Source: Verrucomicrobia bacterium UBA1731
GTDB taxonomy: Bacteria > Verrucomicrobiota > Kiritimatiellia > RFP12 > UBA1067
Length of the DNA stretch: 7,960 nucleotides
Reading direction: 5' to 3'
Assembly: GCA_002317575.1 (NCBI GenBank)
Contig: DCIH01000028.1
Location: forward strand, 17,966 to 25,925
Below, one piece after another: positions 1 through 6,592 of the stretch (position 1 is its first letter; each line of letters begins with the position of its first letter). A model generated the notes under the pieces. That model was given only the letters and a program-made list of their open reading frames with translations. It was not told the DNA's origin and ran no database searches. The position numbers were made by a program, and so were the translations under genes.

Positions 1-271
1 GCTGACGGACGAGAACTATGCGCTGGAGGTCGGCTGTTTCATCGAAGACCCCAAGGAGAACTTGCGCTATTGCACGATCCTCTCCGTGCTGAACCATTCG
101 TATTGGGTGGTGGGCGTCACGGTGGGCGCGGCGGCGGTTTGCCTGCTCGGCTGTGCGCTTTCGCCCGAAACGATCCGGGCGCATGTCAACGGCATGGAGT
201 ACGCGATGGCGGCGCTGTTCCTCGTCATTTTCACGGACCAAGTCAGGCGGATGGTCGGTCATGGGCGCTGA
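1..271 (+). CDS. azlC: AzlC-family branched-chain amino-acid exporter, large subunit (5' truncated)
   Basis: This is the C-terminal part of the large membrane subunit of the AzlCD exporter, which removes branched-chain amino acids and toxic analogues across the inner membrane. The reading frame is open from the left edge and about 89 residues are visible. Family-like features are the TDENYAL segment at the edge, the LSVLNHSYWVVG segment leading into a hydrophobic helix, and a final helix (AMAALFLVIFTDQ) ending in a short basic tail, RRMVGHGR. The true start lies outside the window; the internal TTG at 62 is not a real start, because the conserved frame continues upstream of it. The stop TGA at 269-271 lies inside the start of azlD (11-bp overlap), which is the usual azlC-azlD arrangement and implies coupled translation. 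The family call rests on these motifs plus the azlD partner. Confidence 0.87.
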   Translation, partial: LTDENYALEVGCFIEDPKENLRYCTILSVLNHSYWVVGVTVGAAAVCLLGCALSPETIRAHVNGMEYAMAALFLVIFTDQVRRMVGHGR

Positions 272-575
272 AATCCTCTACATGCTCGGCGTCGTGGCCG
301 TCGGCTTCGCCGTGAACTACGGTCTGCGGGCTTTGCCGTTCGTCCTTTTTGGAGCCCGTCACGAGCCGCTGCCGAAATGGGTCGAGCGACTTGGCGCCTG
401 GGTCTCGCCGGCTGTCATTGCGGGCCTCATCGTCTATGCGTATTCGGGCCTGGCATGGCGCACGTACGCGCCTTGGGTCGCCGGCGTCGTGGTGATCGGG
501 CTGCATCTGTGGAAGCGCAACGCGCTGTTGTCGATCATCGTTGGCACGGCGTTGTACATGTATTTTGTCGCATGA
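261..575 (+). CDS. azlD: AzlD-family branched-chain amino-acid exporter, small subunit
   Basis: The product is a 104-residue membrane protein, the usual size for AzlD, the small partner of AzlC in branched-chain amino-acid export. About three to four hydrophobic segments are visible (near residues 4-20, 47-62, 69-84 and 89-104). The family-typical block is RALPFVLF near residues 22-29, followed by a loop with PKWVERLG and the helix SPAVIAGLIVYAY. The start ATG at 261 is chosen because it overlaps the azlC stop by 11 bp, has a weak purine-rich ribosome site (AGGCGGA, 245-251) upstream, and gives a normal-length N terminus; the same frame is open back to 153 but that lies inside azlC. The stop TGA at 573-575 overlaps an ATG of the kinase frame at 572. 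It is probably cotranscribed with azlC and the kinase. The family call is confident; the substrate is inferred from family knowledge. Confidence 0.9.
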   Translation: MGAEILYMLGVVAVGFAVNYGLRALPFVLFGARHEPLPKWVERLGAWVSPAVIAGLIVYAYSGLAWRTYAPWVAGVVVIGLHLWKRNALLSIIVGTALYMYFVA

Positions 576-583
576 AAAACCAA

Positions 584-590
584 AGGAAGG
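584..590 (+). promoter_or_regulatory. Ribosome binding site deciding the kinase start
   Basis: AGGAAGG at 584-590 lies 8 nt before the GTG at 599. This is good Shine-Dalgarno spacing and favours GTG 599 over the upstream in-frame ATG at 572, which has no comparable site. Confidence 0.65.
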
Positions 591-598
591 GGCAGGAC

Positions 599-2038
599 GT
601 GAAACATCTGGGAATCGAATTGGGATCCACCCGCGTCAAGGCGGTGCTGGTCGACGACGACCTGAAAACGATCGCCGCCGGATCGCATGTCTGGGAGAAC
701 CGCTTCGAAGACGGCGTATGGACGTATCACGCCGACGAGTTCGTCCCGGCGCTGCAGCACGCCTACGCCGAATTGAAGGCCGATTACGCTGCGAAGACCG
801 GCGAGACGCTGACGACTGTCGATTCCATGGGCATTTCCGGCATGATGCACGGCTACCTTCCCTTTGACGCGGAAGGCCGTCAACTGGCGCCGTTCCGCAC
901 GTGGCGCAACACGATCACCGGCGAGGCGGCGAAGCAGCTTTCCGAAGCGTTCAACTTCAACGTGCCCGAACGGTGGAGCGTGGCGCATTGGGCGCAGGCG
1001 ATCCTGAACGGCGAAGCGCACGTGGCGCGCGTGGCGCGTCTGAACACATTGGCGGGTTACGTGCACTTCCTTCTGACGGGCCAGTTCACGTTGGGCGTGG
1101 ACGAAGCCAGCGGCATGTTCCCCATTGACCCCGCCACGAACGACTACGACGCGACGATGCTGGCGAAATTCGACCGCTGGGCGTCCGAAAAAGGCGTCGG
1201 CGGATCGATCGCCACTAAATTGCCACGCGTGCGCGTGGCGGGCGAGGACGCGGGAACGCTCACGGCCGAGGGCGCCAAATTGCTGGATCCCGACGGCGAC
1301 CTGCAACCCGGCGCGGTCGCATGTCCGCCGGAAGGGGATGCCGGCACGGGCATGGTGGCCACGCGCTGTCTTACGCCCGGCACGGGGAACGTTTCGGCGG
1401 GCACGAGCATTTTCGCGATGATCGTGCTCGAGAAGCCCCTGACGGGCTGGTATCCCGAAATCGACGTCGTGATGACGCCGGCCGGCGATCCCGTCGCGAT
1501 GGTTCACTGCAACAACGGATCGTCCGACCTCGACGCCTGGATGCGTTTGTTCGCCGAGGTCGGCGAGACGCTTGGCGCGACATTCTCCACGGGCGACCTC
1601 TATGACCGGCTGTTCTCCGCAGCGTTGAAGGCCGCGCCCGATTGCGGCGGCGTCACGGTCTGCAATTTCGTTTCCGACGAGCCGCTCGCCGGCGCGAAGG
1701 CCGGTCCCGGCGTCACGCGGACGCCGGATTCCGCGTTGACCTTGCCGAACTTCATGCGCGCGTCGCTGACCGCGATTTGCGCCACGCTCAAAATCGGCAT
1801 GGATCTGCTCAAGAACCGCGAAGGCGTTTCCGTGCGCGAACTGGCGGGGCACGGCGGCGTGTTCAAGACGCCCGGCGTGATGGAGCGCGTCATGGGCGAG
1901 ACGCTGGGCGTGCCCGTCAAGACGCTCGCCACGGCGGGCGAAGGGGGCGCCTGGGGCGTTGCCGCGTTGGCGGCCTACCGCCGCGCGCGTCACGACGGCG
2001 CCGCTTCGACGCTGGAGGATTTTTTGGCATCCCGCTGA
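599..2038 (+). CDS. FGGY-family carbohydrate kinase (pentulokinase-like)
   Basis: This 479-residue cytoplasmic enzyme is predicted to phosphorylate a sugar or sugar alcohol with ATP. Both actin-like halves are present. The phosphate-1 loop GIELGSTRVKAVLV is at residues 5-18. The catalytic-base motif is PEGDAGTG with Asp247. The phosphate-2 region PGTGNVSAGTS is at 260-270. The adenosine region is GHGGVFKTPG followed by EGGAWGVAALAAY near the C terminus. Length is normal for FGGY kinases. The start is GTG 599, which has a good ribosome site and gives the typical short N terminus; ATG 572 would add nine residues and overlap the azlD stop as ATGA. Oddly, Glu7 sits where xylulokinase and glycerol kinase have the metal-binding Asp. 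The sequence resembles a group variously labelled xylulokinase or L-ribulokinase-like, but no isomerase, epimerase or aldolase gene is adjacent, so the substrate is unknown. Confidence 0.88.
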   Translation: MKHLGIELGSTRVKAVLVDDDLKTIAAGSHVWENRFEDGVWTYHADEFVPALQHAYAELKADYAAKTGETLTTVDSMGISGMMHGYLPFDAEGRQLAPFRTWRNTITGEAAKQLSEAFNFNVPERWSVAHWAQAILNGEAHVARVARLNTLAGYVHFLLTGQFTLGVDEASGMFPIDPATNDYDATMLAKFDRWASEKGVGGSIATKLPRVRVAGEDAGTLTAEGAKLLDPDGDLQPGAVACPPEGDAGTGMVATRCLTPGTGNVSAGTSIFAMIVLEKPLTGWYPEIDVVMTPAGDPVAMVHCNNGSSDLDAWMRLFAEVGETLGATFSTGDLYDRLFSAALKAAPDCGGVTVCNFVSDEPLAGAKAGPGVTRTPDSALTLPNFMRASLTAICATLKIGMDLLKNREGVSVRELAGHGGVFKTPGVMERVMGETLGVPVKTLATAGEGGAWGVAALAAYRRARHDGAASTLEDFLASR

Positions 2039-2044
2039 CGCGGG
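2031..2044 (+). other. Small GC stem-loop over the kinase stop codon
   Basis: CCCGC at 2031-2035 pairs with GCGGG at 2040-2044 around a four-base loop that contains the TGA stop. No T-run follows, so it is not a convincing intrinsic terminator; it could be a weak structure between the kinase and the oxidoreductase, or chance in GC-rich DNA. Confidence 0.25.
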
Positions 2045-2068
2045 TCGGTTGAACGTTCCCAAACACGC

Positions 2069-2074
2069 AAGGAG
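2069..2074 (+). promoter_or_regulatory. Ribosome binding site of the oxidoreductase
   Basis: AAGGAG at 2069-2074 is the only strong Shine-Dalgarno match upstream of the ATG at 2088. The 13-nt spacing is longer than usual, but no in-frame ATG, GTG or TTG lies closer, and the ATG gives an intact twin-arginine signal. Confidence 0.55.
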
Positions 2075-2087
2075 AGTTGTTCGCATC

Positions 2088-3503
2088 ATGAAGACGTCCA
2101 GACGACAGTTCCTTTCCGCCGCCGCGTCCACCGCGGCTTTCACCCAGTTCCCCATGTTGTTTTCCGGTTGCGCCACCAAGTTCCGCGCAAACGAAACGGT
2201 GCAGGTCGCGGCCATCGGCGCGGCCGGCCGCGCCGGCGTCGACGTCTGGGGCCTCCACAACGCCGGCGCGCGCATCGTGGCGCTGTGCGACGTGGACGTG
2301 AACCGCACCGAAAAGATGCGTCAGCATTTTTCCGCCGCGCCGTTCTTCACGCATTACCGCGAGATGCTGGACAAGATGGACAAGGACGTGGACGCCGTGA
2401 TGATCGGCACGCCCGACCACTGGCACGCCACGATGGCGATCGAGTGCCTGGACCGCGGCAAGCACGTCCTCTGCGAGAAGCCGTTGTGCCAGAGCTTCCA
2501 CGAAATGGACGCGATGCTGGCCGCGGTCAAGAACCATCCCGGTCTCGTGAACATGGCGATGAACCAAGGTCACGCCTACGACACGATCCGCGACTTCCGC
2601 GAATGGGTCGAGGCGGGTCTCATCGGCGAAGCCACGGAGGCGCACGTGTGGTGTCCGTGTCCGTACAGCTTCGTGGACAAGCTCGACGAACTCAAGCAGG
2701 TCCAGAACGTTCCGAAGGGCCTCGACTGGGAACAGTGGCAGGGCCCCGTGCCGCACCGCGCCTACAACAAGCTCTATCTGCCCGGCGTGTGGCGGTTCTG
2801 GACGATGTACGGCAGCAACACGCTCGGCGACTGGAGCTGCCATCTGATGGATCCCGTCTTCTGGACGTTCGGCTTCGGCTTGCCCGAAAGCGTGGAGACG
2901 AAGACCTACGGCGTCTGGGATCCGGCGGTGCACGGCCTCACGTTCCCGAAGGGCGTGCGCACCACGTTCCACTACACGAAGCGCGACGGCCGCCCGTTCA
3001 CGTTCGTGTGGTACGACGGCATCGCCTGCAAGGACGTTCCCGTGCCGTCCAGCTGGAAGGGCGATCTCAACATGTTCCCCGCCTACGACTCGAAGGAGCT
3101 GCGCAAGACGCGCGACGGCATGGCCAACGGCGCGTTCGTGTACGGCACGAAGGGCGTGATCGAATACGGCCACCACGGCGCGAACTATCTGCGCCTGCTG
3201 CCGGACACGACGCTCGAGAAACTCGGCGCCGAGGGCGGGCGTCCGAAGTTCCGCTACGACCGTTTGCCCGGCAAGGACCCGAACGAGAAGCCGTTCCTCG
3301 AGTTCGTCAATGCCGTGAAGGGCGGTCCCGCCGTGGGCAGCGATTTCGCGTACGCCGGCGCGATGACGCAGTGTTCGCTGTTGGGCGTGGCCGGGCTGTT
3401 CGACCCCGGCAAACGTCTCGTGTTCGACAAGGCGAAGCAGTGCTTCGCCAATTCCGCCTCGGCGAACAAATGGCTCAACCAGCCCCGTCTCGCGGGCTGG
3501 TGA
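2088..3503 (+). CDS. Exported Gfo/Idh/MocA-family oxidoreductase with Tat signal and lipobox-like Cys
   Basis: This 471-residue NAD(P)-dependent sugar or cyclitol oxidoreductase is of the type abundant in PVC bacteria. The N terminus carries a twin-arginine motif, SRRQFL (residues 4-9), a weakly hydrophobic segment, and LFSGC ending at Cys28, a plausible lipoprotein cleavage site. It would therefore be exported folded with its cofactor and anchored to a membrane. The Rossmann domain shows GAAGRAG (44-50), ALCDVD, GTPDHWHA and CEKPL with Lys131, the usual cofactor/substrate lysine. The C-terminal domain has LDWEQWQGP and the family signature GDWSCH (247-252) with His252 as likely catalytic residue. 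A WCPCP motif places Cys189 and Cys191 where relatives usually have other residues. The start ATG is fixed by the Tat motif. It follows the kinase by 49 bp and precedes the helicase by 12 bp. The substrate cannot be told from sequence; I see no specific support for GH109 glycosidase activity. Confidence 0.9.
   Translation: MKTSRRQFLSAAASTAAFTQFPMLFSGCATKFRANETVQVAAIGAAGRAGVDVWGLHNAGARIVALCDVDVNRTEKMRQHFSAAPFFTHYREMLDKMDKDVDAVMIGTPDHWHATMAIECLDRGKHVLCEKPLCQSFHEMDAMLAAVKNHPGLVNMAMNQGHAYDTIRDFREWVEAGLIGEATEAHVWCPCPYSFVDKLDELKQVQNVPKGLDWEQWQGPVPHRAYNKLYLPGVWRFWTMYGSNTLGDWSCHLMDPVFWTFGFGLPESVETKTYGVWDPAVHGLTFPKGVRTTFHYTKRDGRPFTFVWYDGIACKDVPVPSSWKGDLNMFPAYDSKELRKTRDGMANGAFVYGTKGVIEYGHHGANYLRLLPDTTLEKLGAEGGRPKFRYDRLPGKDPNEKPFLEFVNAVKGGPAVGSDFAYAGAMTQCSLLGVAGLFDPGKRLVFDKAKQCFANSASANKWLNQPRLAGW
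3478..3501 (+). other. Perfect 8-bp hairpin over the oxidoreductase stop
   Basis: ACCAGCCC at 3478-3485 pairs perfectly with GGGCTGGT at 3494-3501 around an eight-base loop. It encodes the last residues of the oxidoreductase and ends on the first base of its stop, 14 bases before the helicase ATG. Only a short GTTT follows some nine bases later, so this is not a canonical terminator. It may attenuate transcription, protect an mRNA 3' end, or influence helicase translation. Confidence 0.4.
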
Positions 3504-3515
3504 TCGGCTGTTTCC

Positions 3516-5846
3516 ATGCCGTCCAAATCCACACGGGAGATTGCGCGCGTCGTCGCCGCCGGCCGGTATCTGCCGGCGCTGGTCGAAGAGAACGGCGCGT
3601 TCTTCGCCCGTTGGCTGCCGCGCGACGTCGACGCGTTCGTGCGGCGCGCGGGCCGCGGACTGCTGGAGGATCCCGGCAAGTACGAGACGGCCGAGGACGC
3701 GTGGCTGGCGGCGCTCCGGACGGATTCCGGGCGCGTCGCGTGGCCGAACCGCGACGAGCTCGTCGCGCTGAAGGAGCGTCTGGACGCCTGGCGCGCCGGG
3801 TTGGCGGCCGAGGGAGCTTCGCACGAAACGCTCACGTTCCGTCTTGAGCCGTGCGGACCGGAAGGCGACTGGCGGATCGTCTACGACGTGCCGAAGACGC
3901 GGCTCGGGTATCTCGCGCTCGGGCAGGCCGTGCGCCTTTTCCCGCCGCTCGGGCGCGCGGACGCCTTGACGCTCGCCGACGCCGAGGCGTTCGTGCGCCA
4001 GGGCGCGGCGGCGCTTTCGGCCGCCGGCTTCGAAACGGCATTTCCCGATGGCCTGTGCGGCGAACACGTCGAGGCCGTGGCGGCGCTCGAGCCGGGACCG
4101 AAGGAGGGGTCTTCCGTCCATGCAAAAATCGACGTGCGCGTCGACGGCGAAAAGGTGACGGCGGCGGAAATCCGCTTTCTGCTGGAGCAGGGTTCGACGC
4201 TCGTGTTCTTTCGCGACCGCTGGATCGAGGTGGACCGCAACGTGCTGCGCGAAGCGCTCAAGGTGCTGGAGAAGGGACGCGAGAAGAAGCTTGGGCTTTC
4301 CGAGTCGCTCGCGTGGGCGATGGGACTCGGCCGGGCGGGGCGCATGCGCGTGAAGGAAGTCGCCGCGCACGGGTGGTTGCGCGGCCTTCTGAACGAACTG
4401 CGCGGCGACGAGAAGTTCAAACTGCTCAAGCCGCCGCCGGGATTGAAGGCGAAGCTGCGCGGATACCAGCGCGCGGGCTATTCGTATCTCGCGTTTCTCG
4501 TCAAGTGGGGTTTCGGCGCGTGTCTGGCGGACGACATGGGTCTCGGCAAGACGGTGCAGACGATCGCGTGGATCCTGCACCGGCGCGCGACGGAGAAGAC
4601 GCCCGTTCTCGTGGTGGCGCCGATGACGGTGACGATGAACTGGATGCGCGAATTCGGGAAGTTCGCGCCGACGCTCAAGGTGATGCTGCATCAGGGTCCG
4701 CACCGTCGGTTCGGCGAATCGTTCAAGCGCGCGGCGGCGAAATGCGATGTGGTGGTGACGGGGTATGCGCTTCTGGTGAAGGATTTCCGGTTCGTTTCGG
4801 AAGCGGGATTCGGCGCGCTCGTCCTCGACGAAGCGCAGGCCGTGAAGAATCCGGACACGCAGTCCGCGCGCGCGGTCCGGTCGCTGCCCGTGACGGCGCG
4901 CATCGCGCTCACGGGCACGCCGTTCGAAAACAGCGCGCTCGACCTGTGGTCGTTGCAGGAATTCCTCAATCCCGGGCTTCTGGGCGCGCGTGCCGATTTC
5001 ACGCGCGACTTCGTCTACCCGATCCGCACGGACGTCGCGAGTCCGGCCGCGCAGCGCCTGAGGCGCATTCTCGCGCCGTTCATGCTGCGGCGGCTCAAGA
5101 CGGATCCCGGCGTGGCGGCGGAGCTCGGCGCGAAGCGGGAGATCCGCGAATACTGCGCGCTGTCGTCCGCGCAGCGGCGCGACTACGAGGCGGCGCTCGC
5201 GCGCTACCGCAACGATGTCGCGGCGGAGACCGGCAATCGGTCCGGACGCGCGTTGGCGCTGTTGACGGAGCTGAAGCTCGCGTGCGACGGGTTTTCGGAC
5301 GGCGGCGAATGGCGGGAGGATTCCGGCAAGGCGGCGCGGCTGGACGAACTGCTCGAAGGCATTTTCGACGCCGGCGAATCGGCGCTCGTCTTCACGCAGT
5401 ACGCGAAGGCGGGCGTGGCGATCCGGGAGCATCTCGAGGAACGCTTCGGACGGCGGATGCCGTTTCTGCACGGCGGACTTTCGCTTGCGGAGCGCACGGC
5501 GGAAATCGAAGCGTTCAACGCGTCGCCGGAGCCGACGGCGTTCGTGCTGTCGCTCAAGGCGGGCGGGTTCGGCCTCAACCTGACGCGCGCGACGCACGTG
5601 ATACACTACGACCGCTGGTGGAATCCGGCCGTGGAGAACCAGGCCACGGACCGCGCGCACCGCATCGGCCAGGCGCGCGACGTGTTCGTTCATCTCTTCA
5701 TCACGGGCGGCACGCTGGAGGACCGCGTGGACGCCATTCTCGAGTCGAAGCGGCAGGTCGCGGGCGAGGTGGTCACCGCGGGCGAGTCGTTCCTGTTGAA
5801 GATGAACGAAGAGGAATTCGGCAAGGTCGTGGAGCTTGCGCCATGA
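3516..5846 (+). CDS. SNF2-family helicase-like ATPase with SNF2-associated N-terminal domain
   Basis: This 776-residue ATPase is of the SWI2/SNF2 superfamily 2 class, whose members translocate on duplex DNA and remodel protein-DNA complexes, usually without unwinding. A region near residues 205-270 (FLLEQGSTLVFFRDRWIEVD and following) resembles the bacterial SNF2-associated domain DUF3670. The first RecA domain starts near residue 314 (LRGYQRAGYSYL) and has Walker A DDMGLGKT with Lys345, motif Ia VVAPMTV, Walker B DEAQ (438-441) and motif III TGTP (466-469). The second has LVFTQY, LSLKAGGFGLNL, and motif VI ATDRAHRIGQ (710-719). All core motifs are intact, so it should be active. ATG 3516 is the first start after the in-frame upstream stop; no Shine-Dalgarno is visible, so translation may couple to termination 12 bp upstream. 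Its stop overlaps the SWIM gene start as ATGA. It is shorter at the N terminus than many relatives. Its cellular role is unknown. Confidence 0.94.
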   Translation: MPSKSTREIARVVAAGRYLPALVEENGAFFARWLPRDVDAFVRRAGRGLLEDPGKYETAEDAWLAALRTDSGRVAWPNRDELVALKERLDAWRAGLAAEGASHETLTFRLEPCGPEGDWRIVYDVPKTRLGYLALGQAVRLFPPLGRADALTLADAEAFVRQGAAALSAAGFETAFPDGLCGEHVEAVAALEPGPKEGSSVHAKIDVRVDGEKVTAAEIRFLLEQGSTLVFFRDRWIEVDRNVLREALKVLEKGREKKLGLSESLAWAMGLGRAGRMRVKEVAAHGWLRGLLNELRGDEKFKLLKPPPGLKAKLRGYQRAGYSYLAFLVKWGFGACLADDMGLGKTVQTIAWILHRRATEKTPVLVVAPMTVTMNWMREFGKFAPTLKVMLHQGPHRRFGESFKRAAAKCDVVVTGYALLVKDFRFVSEAGFGALVLDEAQAVKNPDTQSARAVRSLPVTARIALTGTPFENSALDLWSLQEFLNPGLLGARADFTRDFVYPIRTDVASPAAQRLRRILAPFMLRRLKTDPGVAAELGAKREIREYCALSSAQRRDYEAALARYRNDVAAETGNRSGRALALLTELKLACDGFSDGGEWREDSGKAARLDELLEGIFDAGESALVFTQYAKAGVAIREHLEERFGRRMPFLHGGLSLAERTAEIEAFNASPEPTAFVLSLKAGGFGLNLTRATHVIHYDRWWNPAVENQATDRAHRIGQARDVFVHLFITGGTLEDRVDAILESKRQVAGEVVTAGESFLLKMNEEEFGKVVELAP

Positions 5847-6592
5847 GTTCGAAGAAATATCCGCTGCGCATCGCGCGTTCCGCGCACGGCATCCGCGCGC
5901 AGGATCTGCGCACGCTCGTGAAGAAGGCGTGGTGGGCGCGGCGCTGGATCGCGATGCTCGAGGGCATGCGTTTGGGTCCGCGGCTCGGACGCGGGCGGCA
6001 GTACGCGATTTCGGGACAGGTCGTCGACTTGTGCATCGAAGGGTCGCAGGTGGTCGCGCACGTGCTCGGGGCGCGTCCCGAACCGTATCTCGTGAAACTT
6101 GATTTCACGGCGTCGTGCGCGAACGCCGAGGCGGAGGGGTCTGTCGAAGAGACGCTCAGGGATCCGTTGGTGCCGGCGCGGCTTTTGACGGACGATCTGC
6201 CGCTGGAGATCGAAGAGGCGTGTGCGTGGGAAGGTCGCAGTTTGTTCGCGCCCGGGAAGACGTGGTGCAGCTGTCCCGACTGGCACAAGCCGTGCAAGCA
6301 CGTCGCCGCCGTGCTGTTCATTCTGGGCGAAGAGATCACGCGCAAGCCGTCCTTGCTTTTGGATCTGAAGGGCATCGACTGGGAGGCGGTGTTGCCGCCG
6401 GATGAGCCGGTGGCGCCGCCCGAGGACTTTTCGGGATTGCGGCTTTCGTCGTCCGCGTTCGCGTCCGACGATCCGGCGCCGCTGGTGACGCGGCTCGGTC
6501 CGGTGCCGTTCTGGCGCGGCACGCGCAAGTGCGTGGATTCGCTGGAGAAGATCTACCGGCGCGTGAGACCCGTCGCCGAGCGCTTCGCGTAG
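5843..6592 (+). CDS. SWIM zinc-finger protein, partner of the SNF2 ATPase
   Basis: This 249-residue soluble protein has a SWIM zinc finger of form CxCx6CxH: Cys142, Cys144, Cys151 and His153 in CSCPDWHKPCKH. SWIM fingers are predicted to bind DNA or proteins, and in bacteria occur fused to or encoded next to SNF2 ATPases, as in B. subtilis ywqA-ywqB. The N-terminal half carries a block typical of these stand-alone proteins: WWARRWIAMLE (residues 32-42), RLGRGRQYAISGQV, and GARPEPYLVKL. The C-terminal tail is acidic/proline-rich, then basic. ATG 5843 overlaps the helicase stop as ATGA and has GGAG at 5831-5834, 8 nt upstream. The frame is open far upstream inside the helicase gene, but that is a shadow, not a fusion. 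The last 40 bp overlap the convergent transporter gene. The role is inferred: guiding or regulating the SNF2 ATPase. Confidence 0.9.
   Translation: MSSKKYPLRIARSAHGIRAQDLRTLVKKAWWARRWIAMLEGMRLGPRLGRGRQYAISGQVVDLCIEGSQVVAHVLGARPEPYLVKLDFTASCANAEAEGSVEETLRDPLVPARLLTDDLPLEIEEACAWEGRSLFAPGKTWCSCPDWHKPCKHVAAVLFILGEEITRKPSLLLDLKGIDWEAVLPPDEPVAPPEDFSGLRLSSSAFASDDPAPLVTRLGPVPFWRGTRKCVDSLEKIYRRVRPVAERFA

Noticed and set aside
528..571. Promoter-like hexamers near the end of azlD (TTGTCG, TTGGCA, TATTTT)
   Set aside because: The spacings are wrong (TTGGCA to TATTTT is 14 bp) or the hexamers weak, and the kinase is closely packed behind azlD, so an independent promoter is not supported.
2051..2058. Palindrome GAACGTTC between kinase and oxidoreductase, considered as a LexA-like operator
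   Set aside because: Gram-positive-type LexA boxes have a four-base spacer between GAAC and GTTC; here there is none, no promoter overlaps it, and an 8-bp palindrome occurs by chance.
434..2308. A 624-codon minus-strand open frame opposite the kinase
   Set aside because: It is Arg-rich low-complexity sequence antisense to a complete FGGY kinase, with no recognisable motifs.
1917..5693. A 1258-codon open frame on the minus strand across the oxidoreductase and helicase genes
   Set aside because: It is antisense to two clearly real genes, has an Arg/His/Ala-rich composition with no domain or membrane pattern, and is explained by GC-rich codon bias that removes stops from the complementary frame.
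3851..5842. A possible large protein formed by the SWIM frame reading upstream through the helicase gene
   Set aside because: The upstream part is an Arg/Gly/Ala-rich shadow of the helicase frame; the conserved SWIM protein begins at the ATGA overlap at 5843 with its own ribosome site.
3516..6592. SNF2-SWIM pair considered as a DISARM-like or other anti-phage system
   Set aside because: No methyltransferase, nuclease, phospholipase D or DUF1998 partner is present, and the neighbours are metabolic; SNF2-SWIM pairs also occur outside defence islands.
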